Positions 1 to 6,424 of a stretch of 34,896 nt of DNA are shown here, piece after piece (positions within the stretch are counted from its first letter, which is position 1; every line of letters begins with the position of its first letter). Source of the stretch: Candidatus Scybalocola faecigallinarum. GTDB taxonomy: Bacteria > Bacillota > Clostridia > Lachnospirales > Lachnospiraceae. The notes under the pieces are model-generated. The model was not told where the DNA came from and ran no database searches. It saw nothing but the letters and a program-made list of their open reading frames with translations. The stretch covers positions 1 to 34,896 of the forward strand of contig DVIT01000053.1 in assembly GCA_018711005.1 (NCBI GenBank), written 5' to 3'. Made by a program: the position numbers and the translations under genes.

Positions 1-332
1 AAAAAGAAAGGTGCAATAAAAAGGCAGAGGGGAAGTTCGGCTTTTTGAGGACTGTCAGTCAGATACAACGAGCAAAAAAGCCAAAAAACGCTCTTTATAT
101 AAACAGAATATATTTTGCTCGTCAAAGCTGCTCCTTCGTCATGGGCTGTGACCGCTCCCGTCTTTTGCTGATGAACGGCATACTTGATCACATCCGATAG
201 GCCCTGTGCGTCGCAGCCCTCCATGTTCGGCTTTTCATAGGCGGCGGGGTTTTCGGTCTTGTCCGGGTTCTCTACATAGATGACTACCTTTCCCAGCCAG
301 CCGCCCACCCGCCAGATGGATGTTGTGGCCAT
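1..332 (-). pseudogene. Relaxase (MobA/VirD2-like) N-terminal fragment
   Basis: The frame opens at ATG 332, four bases after the mobC stop, with a good ribosome binding site (GGAGTAAGG) inside the end of mobC. The first ~65 residues carry a start typical of Firmicutes element relaxases (MATTSIWRVGGWLGKVVIYV, then an NPDKTENP motif, then an LSDVIKYA stretch). After about residue 65 (near base 122-145) the similarity stops and the frame runs on through AT-rich sequence to the window edge, without the expected catalytic histidine triad (HxHxH-type) region. It is therefore a stub that could not nick oriT. Whether a stop follows lies outside the window. The junction coincides with a 10-bp inverted repeat (68-122), suggesting an insertion or recombination point. 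Confidence 0.75.
68..122. repeat. 10-bp inverted repeat at the relaxase break
   Basis: ACGAGCAAAA (68-77) and TTTTGCTCGT (113-122) are perfect inverted copies around a 35-nt AT-rich centre. The right copy sits where relaxase similarity ends. It could be a terminal repeat of an inserted element or a hairpin left by recombination. Confidence 0.6.
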
Positions 333-336
333 AGCC

Positions 337-666
337 TTACTCCATCGCCCTGGGCAGGATGACAGCCTTTGTGATGTCCCGGACAAACTGGTCGAATTTC
401 CGAACTTCCTCGTCATAGCGGCGCTCATCTAGGACGCCCAGCACATGGGCTTTCTGTGCGATCTGATTGAGGTTGTTCCCCACGCTGTGCAGCTCCCGCA
501 TGAAGTCGAAGTAGTCCGGGGGCGGCGCGTCCTGGGGAACCACACCGCCGATCAGGTGGCGCAGATACGCTTCGCGGGAAAGTCTGCTCTTTTTCACGCG
601 CTTGTTCAGGGCCTCGGCCTCCTTGCGGTTGAGGCGCACCTTGATTTCGATATTACGATTGCTCAT
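337..666 (-). CDS. mobC: MobC family mobilization protein
   Basis: A 109-aa relaxosome accessory protein. MobC proteins assist the relaxase at oriT, probably by loosening or bending DNA at the nick site. The N-terminus is a basic ribbon-helix-helix-like segment (MSNRNIEIKVRLN, then a Lys/Arg-rich helix with REAYLR). The C-terminal half holds the MobC hallmark GNNLNQIAQKA (about residues 62-72). I start at ATG 666 because GGAGG lies 8 nt upstream; a longer frame to 720 would run into the preceding gene and has no binding site. It overlaps the end of the 38-aa upstream gene by 14 nt and is followed after 4 nt by the relaxase start, so translation is probably coupled. The protein itself looks intact although its relaxase partner is broken. 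Confidence 0.85.
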   Translation of the reverse strand: MSNRNIEIKVRLNRKEAEALNKRVKKSRLSREAYLRHLIGGVVPQDAPPPDYFDFMRELHSVGNNLNQIAQKAHVLGVLDERRYDEEVRKFDQFVRDITKAVILPRAME

Positions 667-769
667 CGTGATCCTCCTTCCTGATATGGTTGATCTGCAC
701 CAGGCACATGAGGGTGACACCGCTCAGGCTGCCCAGCAGAAAACCGATGACAAAAAACAATCCTTCCAT
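653..769 (-). CDS. Small DUF3789-like membrane protein (38 aa)
   Basis: A very short gene with a clear ribosome binding site (GGAGG, 5 nt before ATG 769). The product is MEGLFFVIGFLLGSLSGV followed by a hydrophobic stretch and a charged tail (about HIRKEDHDEQS): one transmembrane helix over residues 3-25. A one-helix protein of this size directly before mobC is typical of DUF3789 genes in Clostridia conjugative elements. Function is unknown. It overlaps mobC by 14 nt, and its 3' end carries the mobC ribosome binding site, so the two are translated together. Confidence 0.7.
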   Translation of the reverse strand: MEGLFFVIGFLLGSLSGVTLMCLVQINHIRKEDHDEQS

Positions 770-796
770 GAAAACCTCCAGTCTGCAAAAAAGGGG

Positions 797-890
797 TATT
801 AGGGGGCGCTCCCCCTAACAAGCTGCCGTTTGTCCCCAAACGGCGATGCTTGCTGGTACATACACATTCCATTCCCCTGCGGGGAATCCT
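797..890. other. Intergenic triple hairpin, candidate oriT region
   Basis: The 140-nt gap between the DpnD/PcfM-like gene and the 38-aa gene contains three consecutive perfect inverted repeats: TTAGGGGG/CCCCCTAA (799-806, 811-818), GCCGTTTG/CAAACGGC (825-832, 837-844) and ATTCCCC/GGGGAAT (871-877, 881-887). No reading frame fits. Inverted repeats just upstream of mobC and the relaxase are where oriT usually lies in mobilizable elements; the role here is inferred from position only. Confidence 0.45.
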
Positions 891-909
891 TCACGGCGAA
901 AAAAGAATC

Positions 910-1101
910 TCACCGCTCGTCCTGCTCACGGTTCCGGTCTTTGGTGCGGAATGTCACGTCTTTGAAGTGGTCGGCGTCCAGGATATAGTCGCCGTTTTTC
1001 CAGTTGTCCGAGGCGATCTGCTGCGCCTCCTCACGGCTCTCCGCTTCCACGGAAACTGTCATCTCCAGCGTTTCGGTAATGGTCACATCATACTCTTTCA
1101 T
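910..1101 (-). CDS. DpnD/PcfM-like small protein
   Basis: A 63-aa acidic protein (starts MKEYDVTITETLEMTVSVEA, then an SREEAQQIASDNWKNGDYIL segment and a charged end). The pattern of a beta-rich start followed by an EAxxxA helix and the WKNGDYILDADHF stretch matches DpnD/PcfM family proteins, which are common in conjugative elements and have no established biochemical role. The start at ATG 1101 is supported by a GGAG motif upstream and by an ATGA overlap with the stop of the preceding primase-like gene, implying translational coupling. It looks intact. Confidence 0.75.
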   Translation of the reverse strand: MKEYDVTITETLEMTVSVEAESREEAQQIASDNWKNGDYILDADHFKDVTFRTKDRNREQDER

Positions 1102-1600
1102 CGTTCTTGCTCCTTTCCGTTGCTGCACCGAATGGGAATCCCCAGCCGGTGACAAAGGGTGTCGTTCACGTCCTTGCCGGTGGGCGGCGGGCGGTTTTTG
1201 ACCTCGTATTCTTTGGGAATAACCGCCATGATTGCCTTTGTTGCCAGCCTGCCGGGGCCGTCGTTGTCCAGATGCAGATAGATGGTTTTGACAGACGGGT
1301 GATCCTCCAGAAACCGAGTGAGGGCAGCGGGCAGCTTGCTTTCCGCCAACACCTTTTTCGGCTGATAGATCCCGGCCAGGGACAGCAGATTGTGACGCCG
1401 CCAGTCGATGCCGTCCAGCTTACAGAGGGTCGCATAGGACATGACATCAATGGCGGATTCACACAGGTGTACCGCCGGATTGTCCACGCAGGCGGGCAGG
1501 GCAAAGGAGTAGTGTTTGTCGCTGCCGCTCAGATCACCGTGGAAACGCCCTTCCCCAATCCCACGCAGGCAGCCAAACCGCGCCTTACCAAAGTCATTTC
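1098..1600 (-). pseudogene. DUF3991/Toprim (CHC2-primase-like) protein, C-terminal fragment
   Basis: The C-terminal part of an element-encoded primase-like protein. Visible parts in order are a DUF3991 piece (GKARFGCLRG, then FHGDLSGSDKHYSFALP), the Toprim core (HLCESAIDVMSYATL, with the catalytic-type Glu) and the second Toprim motif (IYLHLDNDGPG), then a GKDVNDTL ending. The frame has no start of its own; upstream of about base 1600 it enters parA sequence in a different frame. The zinc-finger CHC2 N-terminus and the rest of DUF3991 are missing. The stop overlaps the next gene's start as ATGA. It is the 3' half of a gene lost in an internal deletion, not a functional primase. Confidence 0.75.
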
Positions 1601-1924
1601 CATCGCTGACAGTTCGATGTTGGCAGGCATAAGGTCTACGCCTTCTTTGTGGTGCAGGATGCCCTCATCCACAGAAAACGGCTCGTCGCGGATCACCTTC
1701 TCCATGATGGTGGCAAGGGTGGTCTGCAAGCTGTCCTGATCCTGCCAGCCCAGGCAAGTGGTGAGGTCGCCCTGGGGGTCTGCATCAATGAGCAGAACCT
1801 TTTGCCCCAGGCGGGCCAAACCAATGCCCAGATTCACCGTTGTGGTGGTTTTGCCTGTTCCGCCTTTCTGATTGACCAATGCGATGACACGGCCATCCTT
1901 CGGGTGGTTTCTTTGTTCCGGCAT
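1529..1924 (-). pseudogene. parA: ParA/Soj-family partition ATPase, N-terminal fragment
   Basis: The fragment contains the deviant Walker A box (QKGGTGKTTTTVNLG) and the Walker A' motif (LLIDADPQGDLT) of ParA/MinD ATPases, then a DLMPANIELSAMEMTLV segment that is normally near the middle of the protein. After base ~1586 the frame departs from the family and stops at 1529, so about half of the usual ~260 residues is gone, including the Walker B region. I prefer ATG 1924 (GGAGG 8 nt upstream); ATG 1930 lies only 2 nt from it. No parB follows. The break coincides with the point where the primase-like fragment starts in another frame, so one deletion explains both. Confidence 0.8.
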
Positions 1925-2000
1925 TTTCATGTCCTCCTTCTTGATAGATTTAGCTGCCCGCCCACCGACAGACAGCTATGTACGCAGTAAAATGGACATG

Positions 2001-2039
2001 AAAAAAAGCCGCCTATTCTATGGGGAGAATAAACGGCTT
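2001..2039 (-). terminator. Intrinsic terminator after the 54-aa gene
   Basis: On the minus strand a long stem (AAGCCG..TATTCT against AGAATA..CGGCTT, 2006-2039, with a 2-nt internal mismatch) is followed directly by seven T (2001-2007). It lies 27 nt after the stop of the 54-aa gene and before parA. Confidence 0.8.
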
Positions 2040-2065
2040 GATTCAGTCGGCACAATATGTAGTTT

Positions 2066-2230
2066 TCAAATTTTCTTGACAGGGGCGCACATGACTTTGA
2101 GCAGTAGATCGTCTACGCAGCCGGTGTCACGATTTTCCCGCAGCAGGGTATTCCGCAGACGATTCAGGCTTTGGATGACGATGCTGTTTTCATCAGGGGT
2201 AAGGATGATCTTATATTTTTGTTTCCTCAT
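2066..2230 (-). CDS. Small conserved mobile-element protein (54 aa)
   Basis: The product begins MRKQKYKIILTPDENSIVIQ and continues with SLNRLRNTLLRENRDTGCVD. It is basic, with a short strand followed by a helix, and resembles the small accessory proteins often found next to parA in Clostridia conjugative elements; no function is known to me. The ATG at 2230 has an AGGAGG site upstream. The gene ends shortly before an intrinsic terminator, so it is a single transcription unit separate from parA. Confidence 0.6.
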   Translation of the reverse strand: MRKQKYKIILTPDENSIVIQSLNRLRNTLLRENRDTGCVDDLLLKVMCAPVKKI

Positions 2231-2593
2231 AGCGCAGTCCTCCTTTTCACCTTCATTGTATCTGGAGCAATCGCTGAAGTGCAAATGTGCCAGCTTCACG
2301 CCATGCCGGAACAAGGCAGAAAAGATAAACAGGGCTTCGTTTGGTCAAATCCAGTCAAATCAAGACAGCCCTGATAAAGACATTGCCCCGAATAAAAATC
2401 CAAGAGGTCGCTACGCTCACAAGGAAAATACCTATACGAAAAATGGCTCGATTCTCGCCTTCGGTTATCCTATTTTTTAATCATAAGGGGGGGCAAAACC
2501 CCTGGTTATCCTATTTTTAATCAAGAAAAACGGGGTCAAAGCACTTCAAATCCTGCCAAAAACGGACAAAGGCGGGCAGAAGATTTGAAATAG
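2231..2593. other. Gene-free element/rpsI boundary with short direct repeats
   Basis: No supported gene. A ~20-bp direct repeat (GGTTATCC, then a T run and AATCA) occurs at 2463-2483 and 2504-2523, one T shorter in the second copy. CAGGGCT/AGCCCTG forms an inverted repeat around 2329-2374. GCACTTCAAA (2538-2547) recurs inverted as TTTGAAGTGC (2647-2656) just beyond the rpsI stop. These may be remnants of the element end. Confidence 0.5.
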
Positions 2594-2629
2594 AAAAACC
2601 CCGAAAAACCGCAGTTTTTCGGGGTTTTT
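2594..2629 (-). terminator. Terminator of the rplM-rpsI operon (bidirectional)
   Basis: A 15-bp perfect stem (AAAAACCCCGAAAAA, 2594-2608, against its complement at 2615-2629) with a 6-nt loop. It ends in T5 on either strand. It lies 30 nt beyond the rpsI stop. Confidence 0.9.
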
Positions 2630-2659
2630 GAGCATCTTTGAACCAGTTTGAAGTGCTGA

Positions 2660-3052
2660 TTAGCGCTTGCTGAACTGCGGAGCGCGACGGGCAGCCTTGA
2701 GGCCGTACTTCTTTCTTTCTTTCATACGAGGATCACGAGTTAAGAAACCAGCTTTCTTTAATGTCGGTCTGTAATCAGCGTCTGCTTTTAATAAAGCTCT
2801 GGAAATACCATGACGGATGGCACCTGCCTGTCCTGTAAAGCCGCCGCCGCGAACGTTTACTAAAACGTCAAATTTGTCAGATGTGCTTGTAGCTTCAAGC
2901 GGCTGACGTACAATAACCTTCAGTGTTTCAAGACCGAAGTAATTGTCAATGTCTCTTTTATTAATAGTGATATTACCTGTACCTGGTGTCAGATATACTC
3001 TGGCAATACTTTTCTTTCTTCTTCCGGTTCCGTAATATTTTACTGCTGCCAC
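2660..3052 (-). CDS. rpsI: 30S ribosomal protein S9
   Basis: 130 aa, full length. S9 sits in the 30S head and its C-terminal tail reaches the P-site tRNA. The N-terminus ([18 protein letters not shown]), the central [21 protein letters not shown] segment (split across residues ~67-88) and the basic C-terminal tail ending in FSKR are all canonical. The start codon is GTG at 3052 with a GGAG site. It follows rplM by 24 nt in the standard order and ends 30 nt before a strong terminator. The mobile-element remnant lies directly downstream, so the 3' end of this gene is the likely integration target; the coding sequence is intact. Confidence 0.97.
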   Translation of the reverse strand: MAAVKYYGTGRRKKSIARVYLTPGTGNITINKRDIDNYFGLETLKVIVRQPLEATSTSDKFDVLVNVRGGGFTGQAGAIRHGISRALLKADADYRPTLKKAGFLTRDPRMKERKKYGLKAARRAPQFSKR

Positions 3053-3076
3053 GGTTATTCTCTCCTTCTCTATTTA

Positions 3077-3511
3077 TTAATAGTTGATTTCAAGTACTTC
3101 CGGCTTCTGAGCCTCATGTCCGTGCTCAGCTCCGGCATATACATGGAGTTTCTTGATCATCTGTCTGCCTAAAGGTCCTTTGGGAAGCATACCCTTAACA
3201 GCAAGATAAATCACATCTTCCGGCTTTTTGTCCATTTTTTCTCTTAAGGTTGTCTCTTTCATACCGCCTACATAGTCGGAATGATTGTAATAGATCTTCT
3301 GATCCAGCTTTTTGCCGGTCACTTTGATCTTTTCTGCATTTATAACGATCACATAATCACCAGTGTCCATGCTTGGTGTAAATGTGGGTTTGTTCTTTCC
3401 TCTTAATACTTTAGCAACTTCAGAAGCTAAACGTCCTAATGTATGTCCGGTAGCATCTACTACATACCATTTTCTCTCAATTGAAGATGCAGTTGCCACA
3501 TAACTTTTCAT
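3077..3511 (-). CDS. rplM: 50S ribosomal protein L13
   Basis: 144 aa, the usual length. L13 is an early-assembly 50S protein binding 23S rRNA. Family landmarks are the [16 protein letters not shown] start, the [18 protein letters not shown] segment, [10 protein letters not shown] and the [19 protein letters not shown] signature. I start at ATG 3511, which has AGGAGG at the right distance; an extended frame to 3607 covers the 5' leader and is not translated. It is the first gene of the rplM-rpsI operon and has its own consensus promoter at 3641-3669, giving a leader of about 120 nt. Full conservation suggests no decay. Confidence 0.97.
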   Translation of the reverse strand: MKSYVATASSIERKWYVVDATGHTLGRLASEVAKVLRGKNKPTFTPSMDTGDYVIVINAEKIKVTGKKLDQKIYYNHSDYVGGMKETTLREKMDKKPEDVIYLAVKGMLPKGPLGRQMIKKLHVYAGAEHGHEAQKPEVLEINY

Positions 3512-3634
3512 GATTGAACCTCCTCGTGGTAAATCCATTCTTTGGCATAAAACTATGTTTCGTTGTATCTTATATGATAGAAATACTGCCTCCGGGGCTA
3601 ATGGCACGCAGCATTCACATACATATCGTCACAA
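3512..3634 (-). promoter_or_regulatory. rplM 5' leader, possible L13 autoregulatory leader
   Basis: The promoter position implies a ~120-nt untranslated leader, long for a ribosomal protein gene. It contains a CTGC/GCAG stem region with a GCC/GGC-rich middle and a purine-rich stretch leading to the AGGAGG. L13 leaders are a known class in Firmicutes; membership here is unproven. Confidence 0.35.
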
Positions 3635-3640
3635 TTAAAT

Positions 3641-3669
3641 ATTATATGGCATTGCTCCGGGCGTGTCAA
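3641..3669 (-). promoter_or_regulatory. Sigma-A promoter of rplM-rpsI
   Basis: On the minus strand, TTGACA (3664-3669), a 17-nt spacer and TATAAT (3641-3646): both hexamers match the consensus perfectly. Transcription would start near 3634. Confidence 0.9.
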
Positions 3670-3698
3670 GAAAAATTTTGCCAAAGTTTATAAGTATT

Positions 3699-3862
3699 GT
3701 ACCAGTTCAGCAAGCTGAACTGGTACATGCAAAAATCCATGCAAAATCGCCTGCGGCGATGGGATTTTTGCACGCCTGAATCATTTTCTCACGGTCTGCG
3801 CAGTAAATGCGCAGACCTGGCTGAACTATTACAAAAATCCATTAAATATCAGCAAGCTGAAC
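3699..3862. repeat. Multi-hairpin intergenic repeat element
   Basis: Three nested or adjacent palindromes fill the space between the radical SAM gene and the rplM promoter. First, GTACCAGTTCAGC/GCTGAACTGGTAC (3699-3711, 3714-3726). Second, TGCAAAAATCC/GGATTTTTGCA (3728-3738, 3762-3772) enclosing ATCGCC-TGC-GGCGAT. Third, GGTCTGCGC/GCGCAGACC (3793-3801, 3809-3817). The 13-mer CAGCAAGCTGAAC occurs as a direct repeat at both ends (3708-3720 and 3850-3862). No credible protein is encoded. It looks like a mobile palindromic unit and may stop read-through from truA into rplM. Confidence 0.75.
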
Positions 3863-3864
3863 GG

Positions 3865-4785
3865 TTACCGTCCGCCGGGCCGGGCCACGCCTTCCCCGTC
3901 AAAGGCCGGGATAAAGCTTTCTTTGGCCGTTTGGCCCTCCTGGATAAAGGCATTTTTCACGCCAAGCTCCAGGGCGAAATCCACAAGCTTTTCATAGGAT
4001 CTGCGTTTTACCCGGCAGTCCAGCTCCGGGTACTGCTCTCCGATCCCGGGCATGGGCGTGTACTGGTTCATTAAACTTAAATAAATCCGGTCTCCCCAGG
4101 TTTCGTATAAGTACCGGACGACCTTTTTAGAATCAAGGAGGCATCCGGGCAAAAGCAAATGCCGGACGATCACGCCCCGGATCATGCGGTCGCCGTCAAA
4201 CACCTGCTCCGGGATCTGGCGGATCATTTCTTCCAGAGCCTTACAGGCAACAGGGAAATAATCTTTAGCCTGGGAATATTTTTGAGAAAGGGTCGGATCC
4301 TTATATTTAAAATCCGGCAGATAAATATCCACATAGCCTTCCAGCATTTTCAGCGTATCCACTGTTTCATAGCCGCTTGTATTATATACAATAGGAAGCT
4401 TTAATCCCTTGCTGCGGCTTAAGTCCAGCGCTTTAATGATCTGCGGCACAAAATGGGTAGGCGTTACCAGGTTAATGTTCCATGCCCCCTGGGCCTGAAG
4501 CTCCAGGAAAATTTCCGCCAGCCGCTCTACTGTGATCTCACTGCCGGATTTTTGTGTGGAAATGTGATAATTTTGGCAAAACACGCACCGCATGGTACAG
4601 CCGGAAAAAAATACAGCGCCGGATCCGGCAGTGCCGGAAATGCATGGCTCCTCCCACATATGGAGGGCTGCCCGGGCAATTTTTATATTCCGGCCCATGC
4701 CGCAAAAGCCGAAATGAGTCTCCCGGTCCACATGGCACATACGTGGACAAAGGGTGCAGCCATGGATGAAAGATTGCCCGCTCAT
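3865..4785 (-). CDS. Radical SAM protein, PflX/PflA-like activase
   Basis: 306 aa. Radical SAM enzymes bind a 4Fe-4S cluster by CxxxCxxC and cleave S-adenosylmethionine. Here the motif is GCTMRCVFCQN (about residues 62-72), within a COG1313-like architecture. There is a second Cys-rich N-terminal segment (CTLCPRMCHVD...FCGMG) that may bind another cluster, and an NTSGYE motif in the barrel. COG1313 proteins resemble pyruvate formate-lyase activating enzyme, but their targets are not established. The start ATG 4785 overlaps the truA stop as ATGA, so the two are co-translated. The gene ends just before the multi-hairpin repeat, whose last 13-mer lies 3 nt past the stop; the proline/glycine-rich last residues (VARPGGR) may be altered by it. 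Confidence 0.85.
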   Translation of the reverse strand: MSGQSFIHGCTLCPRMCHVDRETHFGFCGMGRNIKIARAALHMWEEPCISGTAGSGAVFFSGCTMRCVFCQNYHISTQKSGSEITVERLAEIFLELQAQGAWNINLVTPTHFVPQIIKALDLSRSKGLKLPIVYNTSGYETVDTLKMLEGYVDIYLPDFKYKDPTLSQKYSQAKDYFPVACKALEEMIRQIPEQVFDGDRMIRGVIVRHLLLPGCLLDSKKVVRYLYETWGDRIYLSLMNQYTPMPGIGEQYPELDCRVKRRSYEKLVDFALELGVKNAFIQEGQTAKESFIPAFDGEGVARPGGR

Positions 4786-5567
4786 TGTCCAAAGCCTTCT
4801 TCGTAACAGATTTCCACAAGGGTCAGGCCGTGGGCCGGCGCTGTGGGGCCGGGAATGATCCGTTTTTCACTTTCCAGCACATCCCGGATATGCTGTGGCG
4901 TTTTTTGTCCGAAGCCAACCTTTAACAGGGCGCCTGCAATAATACGGACCATATTATATAGGAAACCATCTCCGGTAATCCGCAGGATCACCATGTCCCC
5001 TTCCCGGATCAGATCCAGGGCATACACGGTCCGTACTGTATCCTTTACGCTTGTTTTTGTAGATGCGAAATTTTTAAAATCATGAGTCCCGCAAATATAG
5101 GCCGCAGCCTGACGCATGGCGTCCAGGTCAATGCGCTGGGGAACAAAGTAGCTGTACAGCCGCTGACAGGGCAGCGCCTTTCTCCGGTTTAAAATGCGGT
5201 ATTCATAAGTTTTGGATGTTTTCTGGTATCTGGGGTGAAAATCCAGGGGCACTTCTATGGACTCCTGGATCACAATATCTCCCGGCAGGCGCTGGTTTAA
5301 TGCAAAGGCAAACCGCTCCTGGGGGATCGTCATGTGGGTATCAAACACAGCCACCTGACCAAGGGCATGGACGCCGGAATCCGTCCGGCTGGCCCCTGTG
5401 AGCATGATCTTTTCACCTACCAGGTCCTCGATGGCCGCCTGGAGGACCGACTGGATGCTGACGCCGTTGGGCTGCACCTGCCAGCCGCAGTAGTTTGTCC
5501 CGTCATAAGCAATGACTAAAAGGATCCGCCGCAGCCTGGCCTGGGGATCGTATATTCTCTCTTTCAT
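4782..5567 (-). CDS. truA: tRNA pseudouridine(38-40) synthase TruA
   Basis: 261 aa. TruA converts U38-U40 of the anticodon arm to pseudouridine. The catalytic Asp lies in the signature ASRTDSGVHALGQ, and the N-terminal LVIAYDGTNYCGWQ and the GDGFLYNMVRIIAG helix are also standard. The ATG at 5567 is chosen for its AAGGAG site and because an upstream extension would overlap ecfT deeply. It follows ecfT by 11 nt and overlaps the radical SAM gene by 4 nt. The order ecfA1-ecfA2-ecfT-truA-rplM-rpsI is the conserved Firmicutes arrangement. Confidence 0.96.
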   Translation of the reverse strand: MKERIYDPQARLRRILLVIAYDGTNYCGWQVQPNGVSIQSVLQAAIEDLVGEKIMLTGASRTDSGVHALGQVAVFDTHMTIPQERFAFALNQRLPGDIVIQESIEVPLDFHPRYQKTSKTYEYRILNRRKALPCQRLYSYFVPQRIDLDAMRQAAAYICGTHDFKNFASTKTSVKDTVRTVYALDLIREGDMVILRITGDGFLYNMVRIIAGALLKVGFGQKTPQHIRDVLESEKRIIPGPTAPAHGLTLVEICYEEGFGQ

Positions 5568-5578
5568 TGTCCCGCTCC

Positions 5579-6424
5579 TTATATGGTCAGTCCAATGGCC
5601 GCAAACAGCATGTCCTGTACCGGGCCAAAGAAAATGTTCAGCAATATTAATACAACAATATAAATAAGAATGATCGCGTATGCAATGTAGTCCCGCCGGT
5701 AATATTTTAAAGGCTTCATCTTCGTCCGTCCTTCGCCTCCGTGATAGCACCGTGCTTCCATGGCCATAGCCAGGTCATTGGCACGGCGGAATGAGGAAAT
5801 AAACAGCGGCACAAGCACAGGCACCAGGCTTTTGGCTCTCTGAAGCACATTTCCGCTTTCAAAGTCTGCACACCGGGCCTGCTGGGCTTTCATGATCTTA
5901 TCGGTTTCTTCCATAAGAATAGGAATAAAACGCAGGGCAATGGCCATGATCATAGCGATCTCATGCACCGGCACATGGATTTTCTTTAACGGCCCAAGGC
6001 CTTTTTCCAAACCGTCTGTCAGATGGTTTGGCGTTGTGGTCAGGGTCATAATGGATGAGCCGATGATCAGATAGATCAGCCGCACAGCCATTTTCAGGGC
6101 CATAAGGATACCTTCCTGGGTAATGCGGATAAATTTCCATTGGACGACCGGCGTTCCCGGCGTCAAAAACAGGTTTAAGGCTGCCGTAAAGATCAGGATA
6201 ATAAAAATAGCCTTTAATCCTTTTAAAATATACTTTAAGGGAACCTTAGACAGGCGGATCAGGCAGGCCAGCGCCACTGTGGCTGCCACATATCCGGCCA
6301 GGTTATTAATACAAAAGATCATAATGATAAAAGCAACAGTACCTACCAGCTTCACCCGGGGATCCAGCTTGTGGATCACCGACGGCGCCGGATAATACTG
6401 TCCGATGGTAATATCCCGGATCAT
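5579..6424 (-). CDS. ecfT: ECF transporter transmembrane protein EcfT
   Basis: 281 aa. EcfT is the membrane scaffold of energy-coupling factor vitamin/metal transporters; it holds the two ATPases and exchanges substrate-specific S components. There are roughly five or six hydrophobic segments (about 27-60, 70-90, 105-128, 150-170, 245-270). The two coupling-helix motifs are AQQARCADF and AMEARCYHG, in which the usual Ala-Arg-Gly is Ala-Arg-Cys both times. The start overlaps the ecfA2 stop as ATGA. No S component is encoded in the window, as expected for a group II module that serves several unlinked S proteins. Confidence 0.94.
   Translation of the reverse strand: MIRDITIGQYYPAPSVIHKLDPRVKLVGTVAFIIMIFCINNLAGYVAATVALACLIRLSKVPLKYILKGLKAIFIILIFTAALNLFLTPGTPVVQWKFIRITQEGILMALKMAVRLIYLIIGSSIMTLTTTPNHLTDGLEKGLGPLKKIHVPVHEIAMIMAIALRFIPILMEETDKIMKAQQARCADFESGNVLQRAKSLVPVLVPLFISSFRRANDLAMAMEARCYHGGEGRTKMKPLKYYRRDYIAYAIILIYIVVLILLNIFFGPVQDMLFAAIGLTI

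Larger units (their letters stand above)
1..2600. mobile_element. Remnant of an integrative/mobilizable element next to rpsI
   Basis: All recognisable genes here lie on the minus strand and belong to the conjugation/maintenance module of Firmicutes integrative elements: ParA, a DUF3991/Toprim primase-like protein, DpnD/PcfM-like protein, DUF3789-like protein, MobC and a relaxase. The block is GC-richer than the ribosomal genes beside it and stops within about 60 bp of the rpsI stop codon. It is decayed: the relaxase is cut short, parA and the primase gene are fused by a deletion, and neither a complete partition system nor an integrase is visible. The left limit lies outside the window or near base 122. 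No att repeat could be proven; use of the rpsI 3' end as integration site is an inference from position. Confidence 0.8.

Noticed and set aside
797-890. CRISPR-like array of short palindromes
   Set aside because: The three stems differ in sequence and there are no spacers or cas genes.
1107-1739. 210-codon open frame on the plus strand
   Set aside because: It lies antisense to the Toprim, DpnD/PcfM and ParA remnants, has no ribosome binding site and encodes no recognisable domain.
1872-2480. 202-codon plus-strand frame at the element edge
   Set aside because: It crosses a terminator hairpin and the 54-aa gene in antisense; its sequence is low complexity and not protein-like.
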